From an uncultured Pseudoflavonifractor sp. (GTDB lineage: Bacteria; Bacillota; Clostridia; Oscillospirales; Oscillospiraceae): a stretch of 64,000 nucleotides of DNA. The notes beneath the pieces were generated by a model, which saw only the letters and a list, made by a program, of their open reading frames with translations, did no database searches and had not been told where the DNA came from. How positions within the stretch are numbered: position 1 is the stretch's first letter; each line of letters begins with the position of its first letter. The stretch lies in assembly GCA_947577065.1 (NCBI GenBank), contig CANPTT010000003.1, forward strand, positions 1-64,000, read 5' to 3'. The position numbers and the translations under genes are program-made. Of this stretch, positions 20,714-29,605 are shown one piece after another.

Positions 20714-22594
20714 TCATTTTGCTTTTGCCACGACCACCCGAATGCGGCCGCCCTCGGCGGCGGGCTTGTCGTAATATCCGGTGAGCTGGTATCCCGTCCG
20801 GATCCGCTCCAGGCTGCTGAGACGGTACGCATCGTCGGCCAGTTCATATACCGCTGCCCCGTCTGCCATGGGGAAGGAGCTGTTATCTTGGGTGACGGCG
20901 CTGAGCGTGTCTACCGTCTCCAAACGGACCGAACTGAGCTTGGACAATTTGCTGGGGGCCTGGAGAGGGCCCTGGATCTTGATGGGCCCGGTGGACAGGT
21001 TTAGGATGCCGGAGGACATCTGATAGACATAGCTCTGTCCTCCTACATCGTACTGGTAGACTCCCATGAGAACGCCCATGGCGGCCATGTCGGTTTCCTG
21101 CACCGAGGTGAGGACGCCGTAGGAGTACAGGTCCCCGGTGACGTCGTCAAGGATCAGGATATCGATCTCTCCGACGGCATTCTTGCGGACGTATTTCACA
21201 TCCTTGCTATCCAGAGTCATGCCTGCCAGACGGCTGGGATAGACCTTGACGGCCAGACCGTCATCGTTCATGTCCAGGATCTCTACGTTTCCGGCAAAGG
21301 GGGTGAAGCCAAGCTTATCGGCGGCGGCGTTCACTTTGCCCGAGAGGGAGGACTGGTTCAGACGGGTGATCTGAGCTTCTCCCCCAGCGGTGAGGACCAC
21401 CTGCACCAGACTGCCCGCCTTAAGGGTGGAGCTGGCCTCCACAGGGTAGGAGTAGACGTTGCCATCGGTGGCGGTAAAACGTACCGTCTTGGCGGTGTAG
21501 GCGTTGCCATTGGAATCGGTATAGGGGCTGTCGCTTACGGCAGACACCACGCCTACCATGGTACCGTTGACGCTGGCGGGGGCGGCTACAGCGGCCACCC
21601 CTCCGTCCCGGCCCAGCAGAAGGGTAACGGTATCCCCGGTCTTATATTCTCCCAGATTGGACAGGGCGTAGGCGGCAGAGGTGGTCTCAATGGAATAGGT
21701 CTTGCCCGCCACCGTGACGGAATTGGGGCTGGAGGCATTGGGAGAGACAGCCTGATAAAGACCGGTCACCTTGTTGGAGTACGCCCACAGAGTCCGCATG
21801 GATTTAGACCAGTAGACGACGTCGTTTTGCTGGAGAGCAGCCAGGGTGGAGAGCTTGCCTGAGCGGTACACCGTGGCGGTGTCCACGTCAAAATTCACTT
21901 TGGCCTGCCAGCCTGTTTCCATGACCACGGGCCCCTCCATAGCGGAGTTGATGAGGGCCACCCGGTCGATCTCCCCGGCTGTGGTGAGGAGGGGAAGGGT
22001 GGGCTTGAGGACCGTGAGGTAAGTCTGGCCCTGCTTGGTTTTGGCGGTGAGGAGGTTGTAAAAGAGATGCATAGCGTCTTGTCGGGTCATAGGGCTATTC
22101 TGTCCGACGGAGACCCCTTCATCCAGATCCAGGTTGTGGTAGAGGGTCATCTGCCCCGCGGGCCAGGCGCCGGAGAAGTCCAGGTCGCTGTAGCCCAGCA
22201 GGCGCACCGCCATGGTGACGCCCATGGCCAACGTGATATTCTCATCAGGGTGGAAGGTGCCATCCAGATAGCCGTTGACGTATCCGGCGGCCACGGCGGC
22301 CTCCACATAGGGAGCGGCCCAGTGGGCGGAGGGTACGTCGGGGTAGGGGGAGACGCTGGTGGTGGCCCCCACATTCTCTCCCAGAGGGGAGGCGGCGACG
22401 ACCAGCTTGGTAAACTCCGCTCTCGTTACAGTGCGGGTGAGCATCAGGTCGCCGTTTTCGTTGCCCGACATGATATCCAGGGCGGCAAGGACCTGGGCCA
22501 TATCCTCCACCGGAGCAGGGGCGGCCAGGGCGGCGGGGAGGAGGGAGCCCAGCAGGACTCCGGTGAGCAGAAGGGAAAGCAATCGTTTTTTCAT
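20714..22594 (-). CDS. Secreted SLH-domain surface protein
   Basis: The ATG at 22,594 (AAGGAGC upstream) begins a signal peptide (LLSLLLTGVLLGSLLPAALA). SLH-type repeats follow: TVTRAEFTKLVVAASPLG, YPDVPSAHWAAPYVEAAVAAGYVNGY and MTRQDAMHLFYNLL. The rest of the 626 residues is beta-rich with repeated segments on a DVVYWSKSMRTLWAYSNKVTG theme and no recognised enzyme motif. SLH domains anchor proteins to secondary cell-wall polymers. It lies 79 bp downstream of the MacAB-type exporter genes on the same strand and may be its cargo or simply share the transcript. Confidence 0.85.
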   Translation of the reverse strand: MKKRLLSLLLTGVLLGSLLPAALAAPAPVEDMAQVLAALDIMSGNENGDLMLTRTVTRAEFTKLVVAASPLGENVGATTSVSPYPDVPSAHWAAPYVEAAVAAGYVNGYLDGTFHPDENITLAMGVTMAVRLLGYSDLDFSGAWPAGQMTLYHNLDLDEGVSVGQNSPMTRQDAMHLFYNLLTAKTKQGQTYLTVLKPTLPLLTTAGEIDRVALINSAMEGPVVMETGWQAKVNFDVDTATVYRSGKLSTLAALQQNDVVYWSKSMRTLWAYSNKVTGLYQAVSPNASSPNSVTVAGKTYSIETTSAAYALSNLGEYKTGDTVTLLLGRDGGVAAVAAPASVNGTMVGVVSAVSDSPYTDSNGNAYTAKTVRFTATDGNVYSYPVEASSTLKAGSLVQVVLTAGGEAQITRLNQSSLSGKVNAAADKLGFTPFAGNVEILDMNDDGLAVKVYPSRLAGMTLDSKDVKYVRKNAVGEIDILILDDVTGDLYSYGVLTSVQETDMAAMGVLMGVYQYDVGGQSYVYQMSSGILNLSTGPIKIQGPLQAPSKLSKLSSVRLETVDTLSAVTQDNSSFPMADGAAVYELADDAYRLSSLERIRTGYQLTGYYDKPAAEGGRIRVVVAKAK

Positions 22595-22673
22595 ATTTCT
22601 CGCTCCTTGTGTGAGGATGGGGGACGGATCGCCGCAGCGCGGAGGACCCGGTAAGGGTGAAAGGAAAAGGGGG

Positions 22674-23894
22674 TCAATCATAGCGCAGGGCGTCGATGGG
22701 GTTGAGCTTAGCGGCCTTGTTGGCGGGCAGATAGCCGAAAGCTACGCCGATGGCCACACTGACGCCGAAGGCCACGGCGATGCCCTGGAAGGTGGGGACG
22801 GCCACAAAGCCGTCGTTGCCCGTGCCCAGGACCAGGGCGATGACGCTGGTGATCACATTGGCCATGATGATGCCCAGGATGATGCCCATGGTGCCACCGA
22901 TGGCCGAGGTGGTGCCCGCCTCGATAATGAACTGGCTGCGGATATCCCGGCCCTTGGCCCCCAGGGATTTGCGGATGCCGATCTCCCGGGTGCGCTCGGT
23001 GACCGAGACCAGCATGATGTTCATGATGCCAATGCCGCCCACCAGCAGGGAGATGGCGGCGATGAGGGTGAGGATGGCCATGAGCAGGTTCACCATGGAG
23101 TCCATGGCGTCCATCATCTCCGCCGAGGTCAAGACTACGTAGTAGTCGGTGTCGTGGTAGGCCTTGAACAGGCGGTTTTCCACGATGCCCTTGGCCGTGG
23201 CGGCAGTGGAGCGGTCGGTGGAGGTGAACATATAAAGGATGTACCACTGGGAACCGCCCAGCCGGTTGGCCTGGGTATAGGGGATGTAGATGCAGTCGTC
23301 GCTGCTGCCCTCAGAGTTGTCCCCGCTTTTTTCCAGCACCCCCACCACAGTGAAGGGGGCTCCGGAGATGGTGAGGGTCTTGCCCAGAGCGTCCCCGCCG
23401 AAGGCCTTCTGCTCCAGATAGGAGCCGATGACGCACACCGCCATCTCCCGCTCCACATCCACATAGGACAGGAAGCGGCCTTTGCCCAGGGAGGAGCCGG
23501 TCATGATGGTGTTCTTGTCGACATTGTAGAAGGTCTCGCCCACGCCGTAGACGCTGGAGCGCTTGAACTCGTCGCTGCCCTGACGGACCACGCCCTGAAC
23601 AGTGTTATAGGGAGTGACTCCAGAGAGGTATTGGGGATACTTCTCCACCAGGGCGTACATATCGTCGGCCTTCACGTCCAAAGAGGAGCCGGTGAGATAG
23701 ACCTGGGCCTGGACCAGGTTGGAGCCCATCTCCTCGAACTGGTCGTTCATGTAGTTCTGCATGCCGTTACCCAGGGAGGTGATGATGATGACGGCGGCCA
23801 CGCCGATGATGATGCCCAGCATGGTGAGCAGGGATCGCATCTTACTGGTCAGAAGGCTCTTGACCGCCAGCTTGAAGGATTGACTTAGGTTCAT
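22674..23894 (-). CDS. MacB-like ABC exporter permease (FtsX family)
   Basis: The 406-residue protein has the MacB layout: an N-terminal helix (SLLTSKMRSLLTMLGIIIGVAAVIIITSLGNG), a large extracytoplasmic domain (about 45-260), then three C-terminal helices with VGGIGIMNIMLVSVTERTREIGI, the characteristic FtsX motif. It forms a tripartite system with the ATPase (4-bp overlap upstream) and the membrane fusion protein. Such Gram-positive MacAB-like pumps export peptides, antibiotics or envelope lipids; the substrate is not evident. Confidence 0.92.
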   Translation of the reverse strand: MNLSQSFKLAVKSLLTSKMRSLLTMLGIIIGVAAVIIITSLGNGMQNYMNDQFEEMGSNLVQAQVYLTGSSLDVKADDMYALVEKYPQYLSGVTPYNTVQGVVRQGSDEFKRSSVYGVGETFYNVDKNTIMTGSSLGKGRFLSYVDVEREMAVCVIGSYLEQKAFGGDALGKTLTISGAPFTVVGVLEKSGDNSEGSSDDCIYIPYTQANRLGGSQWYILYMFTSTDRSTAATAKGIVENRLFKAYHDTDYYVVLTSAEMMDAMDSMVNLLMAILTLIAAISLLVGGIGIMNIMLVSVTERTREIGIRKSLGAKGRDIRSQFIIEAGTTSAIGGTMGIILGIIMANVITSVIALVLGTGNDGFVAVPTFQGIAVAFGVSVAIGVAFGYLPANKAAKLNPIDALRYD

Positions 23895-24661
23895 GCTTTG
23901 GCCTCCTCTCCCAGCAGCTGGGCGAAGCCGTCATCGGGCACGGCCTCCTCCTGGGGCTGGACCACGGCCTGGGGATCCTGAGAGTCCCCGTCGTAGATGA
24001 TCCTGCCGTCCTGGAGCCGGATGATCCGCTTGGCCTTCACGGCGATGGAGTTATCGTGGGTGATGAGGACCACGGTGTCCCCTTCGGCGTTGAGCTTTTG
24101 AAGGAAGGCCAGCACCTCCCGGCCGGTGCGGGAGTCCAGGGCTCCGGTAGGCTCGTCGGCCAGGATCACCGAGGGGTTCCCCGCCAGGGCCCGGGCGATG
24201 GACACCCGCTGCTGCTGGCCGCCGGAGAGCTGGCTGGGCAGGTTTTTCCGTTTGTCGGCAAGGCCCACCCGCTCCAGAGAGCGGATGGCCCGCTCATGGC
24301 GCTCCTCGGCGGAGACCCCGGCGTAGAGGAGGGGCAGTTCCACGTTCTCCTGGACGTTGAGCTTGGGGATGAGGTTATACTGCTGGAAGATGAAGCCCAG
24401 CATCTTGTTGCGGATCTCGGCCTGCTGGTCGTCCTCCATGGTGGAGACGTCCACGCCCCCCAGGTGATAGGTGCCCGACGTAGGCACGTCCAGACAGCCG
24501 ATGATGTTCATGGCGGTGGATTTGCCGGAACCCGACTGGCCCACGATGGCCACGAACTCCCCGGGGTCAATGGCGAGACTGACCCCGTCCAGGGCGTGGA
24601 CGGTCTCCTCGCCCATCTGGTAAATTTTGTAGATGTCTTTGAATTCGATGAGGTGTTCCAT
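23891..24661 (-). CDS. MacB/LolD-type ABC exporter ATPase
   Basis: This is a 256-residue ATPase with Walker [11 protein letters not shown]-loop [10 protein letters not shown], signature [15 protein letters not shown], Walker [13 protein letters not shown] and the H-loop ITHD. The GxxSGxGKST and EPTGALD motifs place it in the LolD/MacB group. A C-terminal tail of about 30 acidic residues follows. It sits between the fusion protein gene (3 bp upstream) and the permease gene (ATGA overlap), so the three are one operon. Confidence 0.93.
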   Translation of the reverse strand: MEHLIEFKDIYKIYQMGEETVHALDGVSLAIDPGEFVAIVGQSGSGKSTAMNIIGCLDVPTSGTYHLGGVDVSTMEDDQQAEIRNKMLGFIFQQYNLIPKLNVQENVELPLLYAGVSAEERHERAIRSLERVGLADKRKNLPSQLSGGQQQRVSIARALAGNPSVILADEPTGALDSRTGREVLAFLQKLNAEGDTVVLITHDNSIAVKAKRIIRLQDGRIIYDGDSQDPQAVVQPQEEAVPDDGFAQLLGEEAKA

Positions 24662-24664
24662 GGC

Positions 24665-26368
24665 TTACATCCCCATCATGGCGCTCATAAAGCTGGAGGC
24701 GGCGTTGGGGATGAAGACCACGTCCCCCTCCTCCAGTCCGGAGAGGACCTCAATGTACTCATCGTTGTTCCGGCCCAGCTCCACCGGGCGCTGTTCCAGT
24801 TTGGTAAAGTCCGCCAGGCCGCCGTTTTCATCCAGGGCACCTTCCCCGGCCACCAGGACGTAGGGGGTCTCAGAGCGCTGGATGGCGTCCACAGGGACGC
24901 AGAGGACGCTGCCTACCTCCTCCACGATGATGTTGGCCGAGACGCTCATGCCGGGGAGAAGGCCCTCTGCAGCCAGGTCCTGGCCGTTGCCGTCCACTGC
25001 CACGGTGACGGGATAGGAGGTGTTGCCGTTCTGGGTGGTGCCGTTGATGTTCACCTTCTCCACCACGCCGGTAAACTCCTGTCCGTCCAGGGCGTCGGCG
25101 GTGAAGGTGACCTTCTGGCCAGCCTGGACCCGGACCACGTCCATTTCGGAGACGTTGATGTCAAAGGTGAGGCGGGACATATCATAAATGACCGCCAGGA
25201 AGGCGTTGGCTCCGGTGGAGGAGGCGGTGGAGGGGTCGTAGTTGTCCCCCTCCTTATAATTCTTTTCGATGACGGTGCCGGTGATAGGGGAGGTGATGGT
25301 ATAGTCCTCCAGGCTGTCCTGGGCCCGTTCCAGGCTGTCCTGGGCGTTGCGGAGGGCCAGGCGGGCGTTGTCCAGCTGGATGGCGGCGGCGTCGATCTGG
25401 TCCTGCATCTTGGTCTCCTTGAACTCGCCCAGGATCTGGCCGTCGTAGACCCGGTCACCCTCGTTCAGGGTGAGGGTCTGAAGCTCACCGGAATATTTGG
25501 CGAGGAGCTGTTTGCGCTCGCCGTACTGGAAGGTGCCGGAGGCGGAGGAGGTCACGTCCCCCACGGCGGCGGAGCCCATGGAGGTATCGGAGAGGGCGCC
25601 GGGGTTTTGGACGGTGATGGTCACGTTCCGCACCAGGGTGCCGCCAAGGCCCACGGAGTCGGTGGCGGCGATCTCGGTGATGGTGCCGTAGAGGACCTCG
25701 GCGGTGCCGGAGACGGTGACCGAGGCGGACTGGCCCACATAGAACCCGGCGGCGTTCACCGAGTGGAAGGGGACCTCCAGCTTCATGTTGTCCCGATCCA
25801 GGATGTCGGCGATGGGGGCGCCGGCGGCCACGGTGTCGCCGGGATCCACATAGACCTTGGTGATAATGCCGTTGGCGTTGGCCTTCACCTGGCGGTCCTC
25901 GGTGTTATCGCTCTGGGTACGGAGGAGACTGTCGTAGTTGAGCTGGGCGGACTTCACCGAGAGCTGGGCCTGCTCCACGCCGGTGCGGGCCTGCTTGATG
26001 GCGTTCTCCACGTCGGAGGCGTCGATGGTGAACAGCACGTCGTCCTTCTCCACCGTGTCTCCCTCCTCAAAGGGGGCGGTGAGGATCTCCCCCTTGATAA
26101 GGGTGGTGGCCCGATAGGAGTCATTGGGCTTGATCGTGCCCGGACCGGTGACAGCCACGGTCAACTCCTGTATCCCAACGGGGGTGGGCAGATAGGAGCC
26201 CGATACGCTCTGGACTCCGCCGGCCATGCAGCGGGATAGGATAAAGACGAGGAGGGCAAGCGCGGCCACCAGGATGATGAGCCGCTTGACCCATTTTTTT
26301 TTTTTTTTGGGAGCCTTGAATTTGGGCGCTTCCTTAGCGGAAGCTTGGACGGTGCTTTGTTCAGACAT
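24665..26368 (-). CDS. MacA/HlyD-type membrane fusion protein of the ABC exporter
   Basis: The 567-residue adaptor has an N-terminal cytosolic tail, a membrane helix (LIILVAALALLVFILSRC), a lipoyl/barrel-sandwich half (IKGEILTAPFEEGDTVEKDD), a long alpha hairpin (about 125-380) and beta-barrel domains ending in LEEGDVVFIPN. It links permease and outside layers. A run of 15 adenines (26,295-26,309 on the complementary strand) encodes five lysines at residues 21-25, right after the start region. Slippage there would shift the frame before the membrane helix and remove the adaptor. It is the first gene of the exporter operon. Confidence 0.9.
   Translation of the reverse strand: MSEQSTVQASAKEAPKFKAPKKKKKWVKRLIILVAALALLVFILSRCMAGGVQSVSGSYLPTPVGIQELTVAVTGPGTIKPNDSYRATTLIKGEILTAPFEEGDTVEKDDVLFTIDASDVENAIKQARTGVEQAQLSVKSAQLNYDSLLRTQSDNTEDRQVKANANGIITKVYVDPGDTVAAGAPIADILDRDNMKLEVPFHSVNAAGFYVGQSASVTVSGTAEVLYGTITEIAATDSVGLGGTLVRNVTITVQNPGALSDTSMGSAAVGDVTSSASGTFQYGERKQLLAKYSGELQTLTLNEGDRVYDGQILGEFKETKMQDQIDAAAIQLDNARLALRNAQDSLERAQDSLEDYTITSPITGTVIEKNYKEGDNYDPSTASSTGANAFLAVIYDMSRLTFDINVSEMDVVRVQAGQKVTFTADALDGQEFTGVVEKVNINGTTQNGNTSYPVTVAVDGNGQDLAAEGLLPGMSVSANIIVEEVGSVLCVPVDAIQRSETPYVLVAGEGALDENGGLADFTKLEQRPVELGRNNDEYIEVLSGLEEGDVVFIPNAASSFMSAMMGM
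26295..26309 (-). repeat. 15-bp poly(A) tract inside the fusion-protein gene
   Basis: Fifteen consecutive T residues on the plus strand are poly(A) in the coding strand, encoding KKKKK. It is a striking homopolymer in a GC-rich region, and it lies within the first 25 codons. Confidence 0.9.
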
Positions 26369-26625
26369 AAGTAGGTTCTCCTTCCGATTGCAGGTCTCAG
26401 GTCAAGTTTGGAGTATAGCACAAGAGAAAAAAAGAAACATGAACAAAAGATTAAAAAACGCTTAAGATAGCTTTTTTGAGTTTGAAATATTAGAACTCAT
26501 TATACAGCGGGCAGGTGGGAAAAGCAAATGAACAAATTGTAAAAGAGTACAGGCGAAAATTTTGCGTGGGGAGGGTATAAATCCCTGTGGGCATGGCAAC
26601 ACTTACCCTCGGAGGTGCAAAGCGA

Positions 26626-27366
26626 ATGAAAAAAACAATGCAGGATCGTGTCGGCGACTTTATGGCGGGGAAGGGCTTCTACATAGTCCTTCTCCTGTGC
26701 GTGACAGCGCTGGGAGTTTCGGGCTATTATCTCTTCTCCGGCTTTGATCAGGAACCGGCAAAGCCGGTATCGGGGTCGGTCACCGTGGTGGTGACCCCCG
26801 CCCCCACCTCGGTTTCGGTCCCCACGGCGGCGCCCATGCCGCCCGCCACCGCTACGCCCCGGCCGGTCCCCACGGCGGCGCCGATCCCTGAGGCCACGGC
26901 CCCACAGGAGTTGACGACCTTGGCCCCGGCGGCAGAGCCCACCACAGCCACTGCTTCAGTCTTCACCTGGCCGGTGAAGGGGGAGGTGCTGCGCTCCTGG
27001 GCAGTGGAGACTTTGAGCTACGACAAGACCATGGGGGATTGGCGCACCCATGACGGCATCGATATCGCCGCCCCGGCGGGGACCCAGGTCATAGCTCCGG
27101 CGGGGGGGACGGTGACAGACGTCTATACCAGTGCTCTGATGGGGACTACAGTGGTGATCGCCCACGCCGATGGAGTGATGTCGACCTGCTCCAATCTGGC
27201 CGCCGTACCCACGGTGGAGATCTGGGATACGGTGCGGACAGGAGATGTCATCGGCTCGGTCGGTACCAGCGCCATCGCGGAAAGTGCGGAGACCTCTCAT
27301 CTCCACCTGTCCATGAGTAAGGACGGGGAGAGCGTGGATCCCATCAGTTATCTGCCGGAAAAGTGA
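26626..27366 (+). CDS. spoIIQ: SpoIIQ-like M23 peptidase-domain protein
   Basis: Starting at 26,626 (GGAGGTG upstream), the 246-residue protein has one N-terminal membrane helix (GFYIVLLLCVTALGVSGYYL), a Pro/Thr/Ala-rich spacer and a C-terminal LytM/M23 domain. FTWPVKGEVLRSWAVETLSYDKT, WRTHDGIDIAAPAGTQV and HLHLSM match SpoIIQ, the forespore half of the SpoIIQ-SpoIIIAH engulfment channel. The zinc ligands THDGID and HLH are kept, as in Clostridial SpoIIQ. Family assignment rests on the spacing and the LSYDKT motif; a general cell-wall peptidase is the alternative. Confidence 0.75.
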   Translation: MKKTMQDRVGDFMAGKGFYIVLLLCVTALGVSGYYLFSGFDQEPAKPVSGSVTVVVTPAPTSVSVPTAAPMPPATATPRPVPTAAPIPEATAPQELTTLAPAAEPTTATASVFTWPVKGEVLRSWAVETLSYDKTMGDWRTHDGIDIAAPAGTQVIAPAGGTVTDVYTSALMGTTVVIAHADGVMSTCSNLAAVPTVEIWDTVRTGDVIGSVGTSAIAESAETSHLHLSMSKDGESVDPISYLPEK

Positions 27367-27423
27367 GGGAGGGCCCACGGGACCCGATGATCATTTGAAT
27401 GACAGGGCGGGCAGCCGCCGCAC

Positions 27424-27462
27424 AAAAACGTCCCGCGGAGAGATCCTCCACGGGACGTTTTT
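27424..27462. terminator. Rho-independent terminator
   Basis: A stem ACGTCCCG.GGAG with its complement, flanked by A5 and T5, lies between the SpoIIQ-like gene and the convergent permease gene. Confidence 0.85.
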
Positions 27463-27520
27463 ATGCGGGTAAGCAGGCGCGGAAGTCTCCGTCTGCCCTT
27501 TGGGATAAATGGGCCTCCGG

Positions 27521-28747
27521 TCAAAGCCCCACTGCCCGTAGAACAAAATAGTATAGGAAGGTAAGCGCTGAGAACACCGCCACCATGGGGACCGTCTTGG
27601 CGATCATGGGTCCCAGGGGCACCTTGTGGTCTTCGGCGCAGAGGGTGAGGCACACATGAACGGGGGAGAGCTGCATAGCGGCGTAGCCCATGCTCATCAG
27701 GAGCACAAAGAGGGAAAGAAAGGACCCCGGTCCCACCGAGGCCATAGCCATGGGCATACACATGACGATAATGGCCTTGTTGTCTGCGATAAGGGAGCCA
27801 AAGAAGAAGAGGAGGGCATAGACCAGAAAGGAGGGAATGGGAAGCTGGGAAAGTTGCTGGGGAAGGGCGGCAATGACCCCGGCAGCGTCGAGCAGCTCCT
27901 TGAACATCATGACCAGCACGATGTTGGCGATGAGCCGGGGCTCAAAGGCGGAGCAGAGGAAGGGCCGGACCTCTTTGATGGTGAAACGGCCCACAAAGAA
28001 GTTAAGGAGGATACATACCGCCACCGCCCCATAGACAGGCAGGCCGGCAGTCAAAATAAGGCCGATGGCAAGGCCAATGGTCCAGATGCTCCGCAGCAGC
28101 ATTTTCCAATAGAAGGTCCCAGGTTGGTCAGCCGTGACGCCCGTATCCCTGGGCAGCTTTCGCAGGTAGAGGAGCCATCCGGTAAAAAAGAGGGCCAGTA
28201 CCGTGGGGACCATAGCCAGAATAAAGCTTCCCGGAGTGACATAGCCGTCCACCAGCTCCAGAGCGATGGCGATGGAGGTGAAGGTGGGCAGGAAGCTCTC
28301 CGGGATGTGACGGAAAAAGGAGGTGACGGCGGCGGTCTCGGTGGGGGAGAGGAGTCCTCCCACACTTTGGCGGACGATGGGGCCGCAGATGAGCACCGTA
28401 CTGCCCCCCGGCAGGCAGCCCAGCAGACAGGGGGCCAGGGAGGCATTGATCCGCCGGTCATTGAAGATGCCGTTGAGGGCGTTGCGGCAGTTCAAAAGGT
28501 CCCCCCGCTTTTCCAGCATCCGCTGAAGAAAGGTGACGGAATAGAGGATGAGCAGGGCCTTGACGGTGGGACGGCCCGTAAGTCCCCGCCAAAGGGCGTC
28601 GGCGGCAATATCGGGGGCCAGGCCATAGAGCAGGATGACTGCCGCTCCGGCGATGGCCATGGCGAGGGACAGGGGCTTTTTCAAGGCCAGCACCAGTACA
28701 ATAAGAACAAAGGCCGCCAACAGCTTGAGAATGTCCACAGCCCCCAT
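27521..28747 (-). CDS. DUF401-family membrane permease
   Basis: This 408-residue polytopic protein has about ten membrane helices. The conserved core LLGCLPGGSTVLICGPIVRQSVGG, LSPTETAAVTSFFRHIPESFLPTF and a second half with GSLIADNKAIIVMCMPMA matches the DUF401 (AF0261-like) family, distant relatives of gluconate/citrate-type transporters. The substrate is unknown. It stands alone, divergent from queT. Confidence 0.85.
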   Translation of the reverse strand: MGAVDILKLLAAFVLIVLVLALKKPLSLAMAIAGAAVILLYGLAPDIAADALWRGLTGRPTVKALLILYSVTFLQRMLEKRGDLLNCRNALNGIFNDRRINASLAPCLLGCLPGGSTVLICGPIVRQSVGGLLSPTETAAVTSFFRHIPESFLPTFTSIAIALELVDGYVTPGSFILAMVPTVLALFFTGWLLYLRKLPRDTGVTADQPGTFYWKMLLRSIWTIGLAIGLILTAGLPVYGAVAVCILLNFFVGRFTIKEVRPFLCSAFEPRLIANIVLVMMFKELLDAAGVIAALPQQLSQLPIPSFLVYALLFFFGSLIADNKAIIVMCMPMAMASVGPGSFLSLFVLLMSMGYAAMQLSPVHVCLTLCAEDHKVPLGPMIAKTVPMVAVFSALTFLYYFVLRAVGL

Positions 28748-28830
28748 CTCCTTTTTGATATGCCCCTATTCTATCAGCCGTCGGGAAAAAAGACAAGGAA
28801 AATGCTATTTTCTTTTTTGAGGGGCTGTGC

Positions 28831-28976
28831 TATAATAAAAACGACTGGTTTCCCCACCCAGTCCAACCGGCAATGCGAAAGCCGTCCGGAGGCGTTGCGC
28901 CGTGTCTCCGGGGTAAGGGCCCGCTGCCGCTGTATGTGGCGCACATACTCTAAACAAAAAATGGAGGTAAATTTGT
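28831..28976 (+). promoter_or_regulatory. queT promoter box and structured leader, candidate preQ1 riboswitch
   Basis: TATAAT at 28,831-28,836 starts a leader of about 135 bases before queT. It contains helices such as ACTGG/CCAGT (28,843-28,858) and CCGGAG...CTCCGG (28,893-28,918), a GCGTTGCGC element, and GGAGG before the ATG. queT genes are widely controlled by preQ1 riboswitches, and class III occurs in Faecalibacterium relatives, but I could not match a class with confidence. Confidence 0.45.
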
Positions 28977-28977
28977 T

Positions 28978-29505
28978 ATGCGCAAGTTCAGTACCAAAGA
29001 CCTGACCCTGGCCGCCATGGTGGCCGCCCTCTACGCCGTGATGGGCTATTTCGGCAATATCTTCGGGCTTACCTTCGGGCCCATCCAGTTCCGCTTTGCC
29101 GAGGCCCTCACCGTGCTCCCCTTCCTGTTCCCGGCCACCGTACCGGGGCTCTTTGTGGGCTGTGTCATCGTCAACCTGCTCTCCCCCTATGGGCCCCTGG
29201 ATATCGTGGTGGGCTCAGCGGCCACCCTGATCGCCGCGGTGTGGACAAGCAAGCTGAATAACAAATGGCTCGCCCCACTGCCCCCGGTGCTCTGCAATAC
29301 GGTACTGGTGGGCTTTACCATCGGCTGGGCCGAGGCCAATGGCTTTACCGCTGCCCTCCCCATGGCCTGGCTGGTCAACGGACTCAGTGTGGGCGTGGGG
29401 GAACTGGGAGTTTGCTATCTTCTGGGTATGCTTCTTTTGGAGCTCTTGCCCAGGATCGGGTATTTCCGTTCCATTATTCCGGAGAAACGGCTTTCCACCC
29501 TGTGA
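28978..29505 (+). CDS. queT: QueT-family queuosine precursor transporter
   Basis: The 175-residue protein has six hydrophobic segments and the COG4708 pattern: LTLAAMVAALYAVMGY, FGPIQFRFAEALTVLPFLFP, GLFVGCVIVNLLSPYGPLDIVVGSAATLIAA and VGVGELGVCYLLGM. It is the integral membrane S-component of an ECF transporter that takes up preQ1 or related queuine precursors for tRNA modification; the shared energising module must be encoded elsewhere. It starts with GGAGG nine bases before the ATG. Its leader looks like an RNA regulator. Confidence 0.93.
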   Translation: MRKFSTKDLTLAAMVAALYAVMGYFGNIFGLTFGPIQFRFAEALTVLPFLFPATVPGLFVGCVIVNLLSPYGPLDIVVGSAATLIAAVWTSKLNNKWLAPLPPVLCNTVLVGFTIGWAEANGFTAALPMAWLVNGLSVGVGELGVCYLLGMLLLELLPRIGYFRSIIPEKRLSTL

Positions 29506-29605
29506 TGTAAGGGAGGGGCTTGCCCCTTCTGTAAAAGCGCTGCGAGATCTGGGGGGAGGGGAAGGCGCCTCCCCCTGCAATGGTATGAAAAAAGGAGGAT
29601 GTCCA

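Noticed and set aside
24056..26239. 727-codon open frame on the plus strand opposite the exporter genes
   Set aside because: It is antisense to clearly recognised ATPase and adaptor genes and has the Gly/His/Val-rich composition typical of shadows in GC-rich DNA.
26369..26625. Sigma-F or sigma-G promoter for the SpoIIQ-like gene
   Set aside because: I could not find a convincing pair of boxes; GGAGGGTATAAAT is only a weak -10 match with no good -35.
28843..28976. Cobalamin riboswitch in front of queT
   Set aside because: No recognisable B12 box; the gene downstream points to preQ1.
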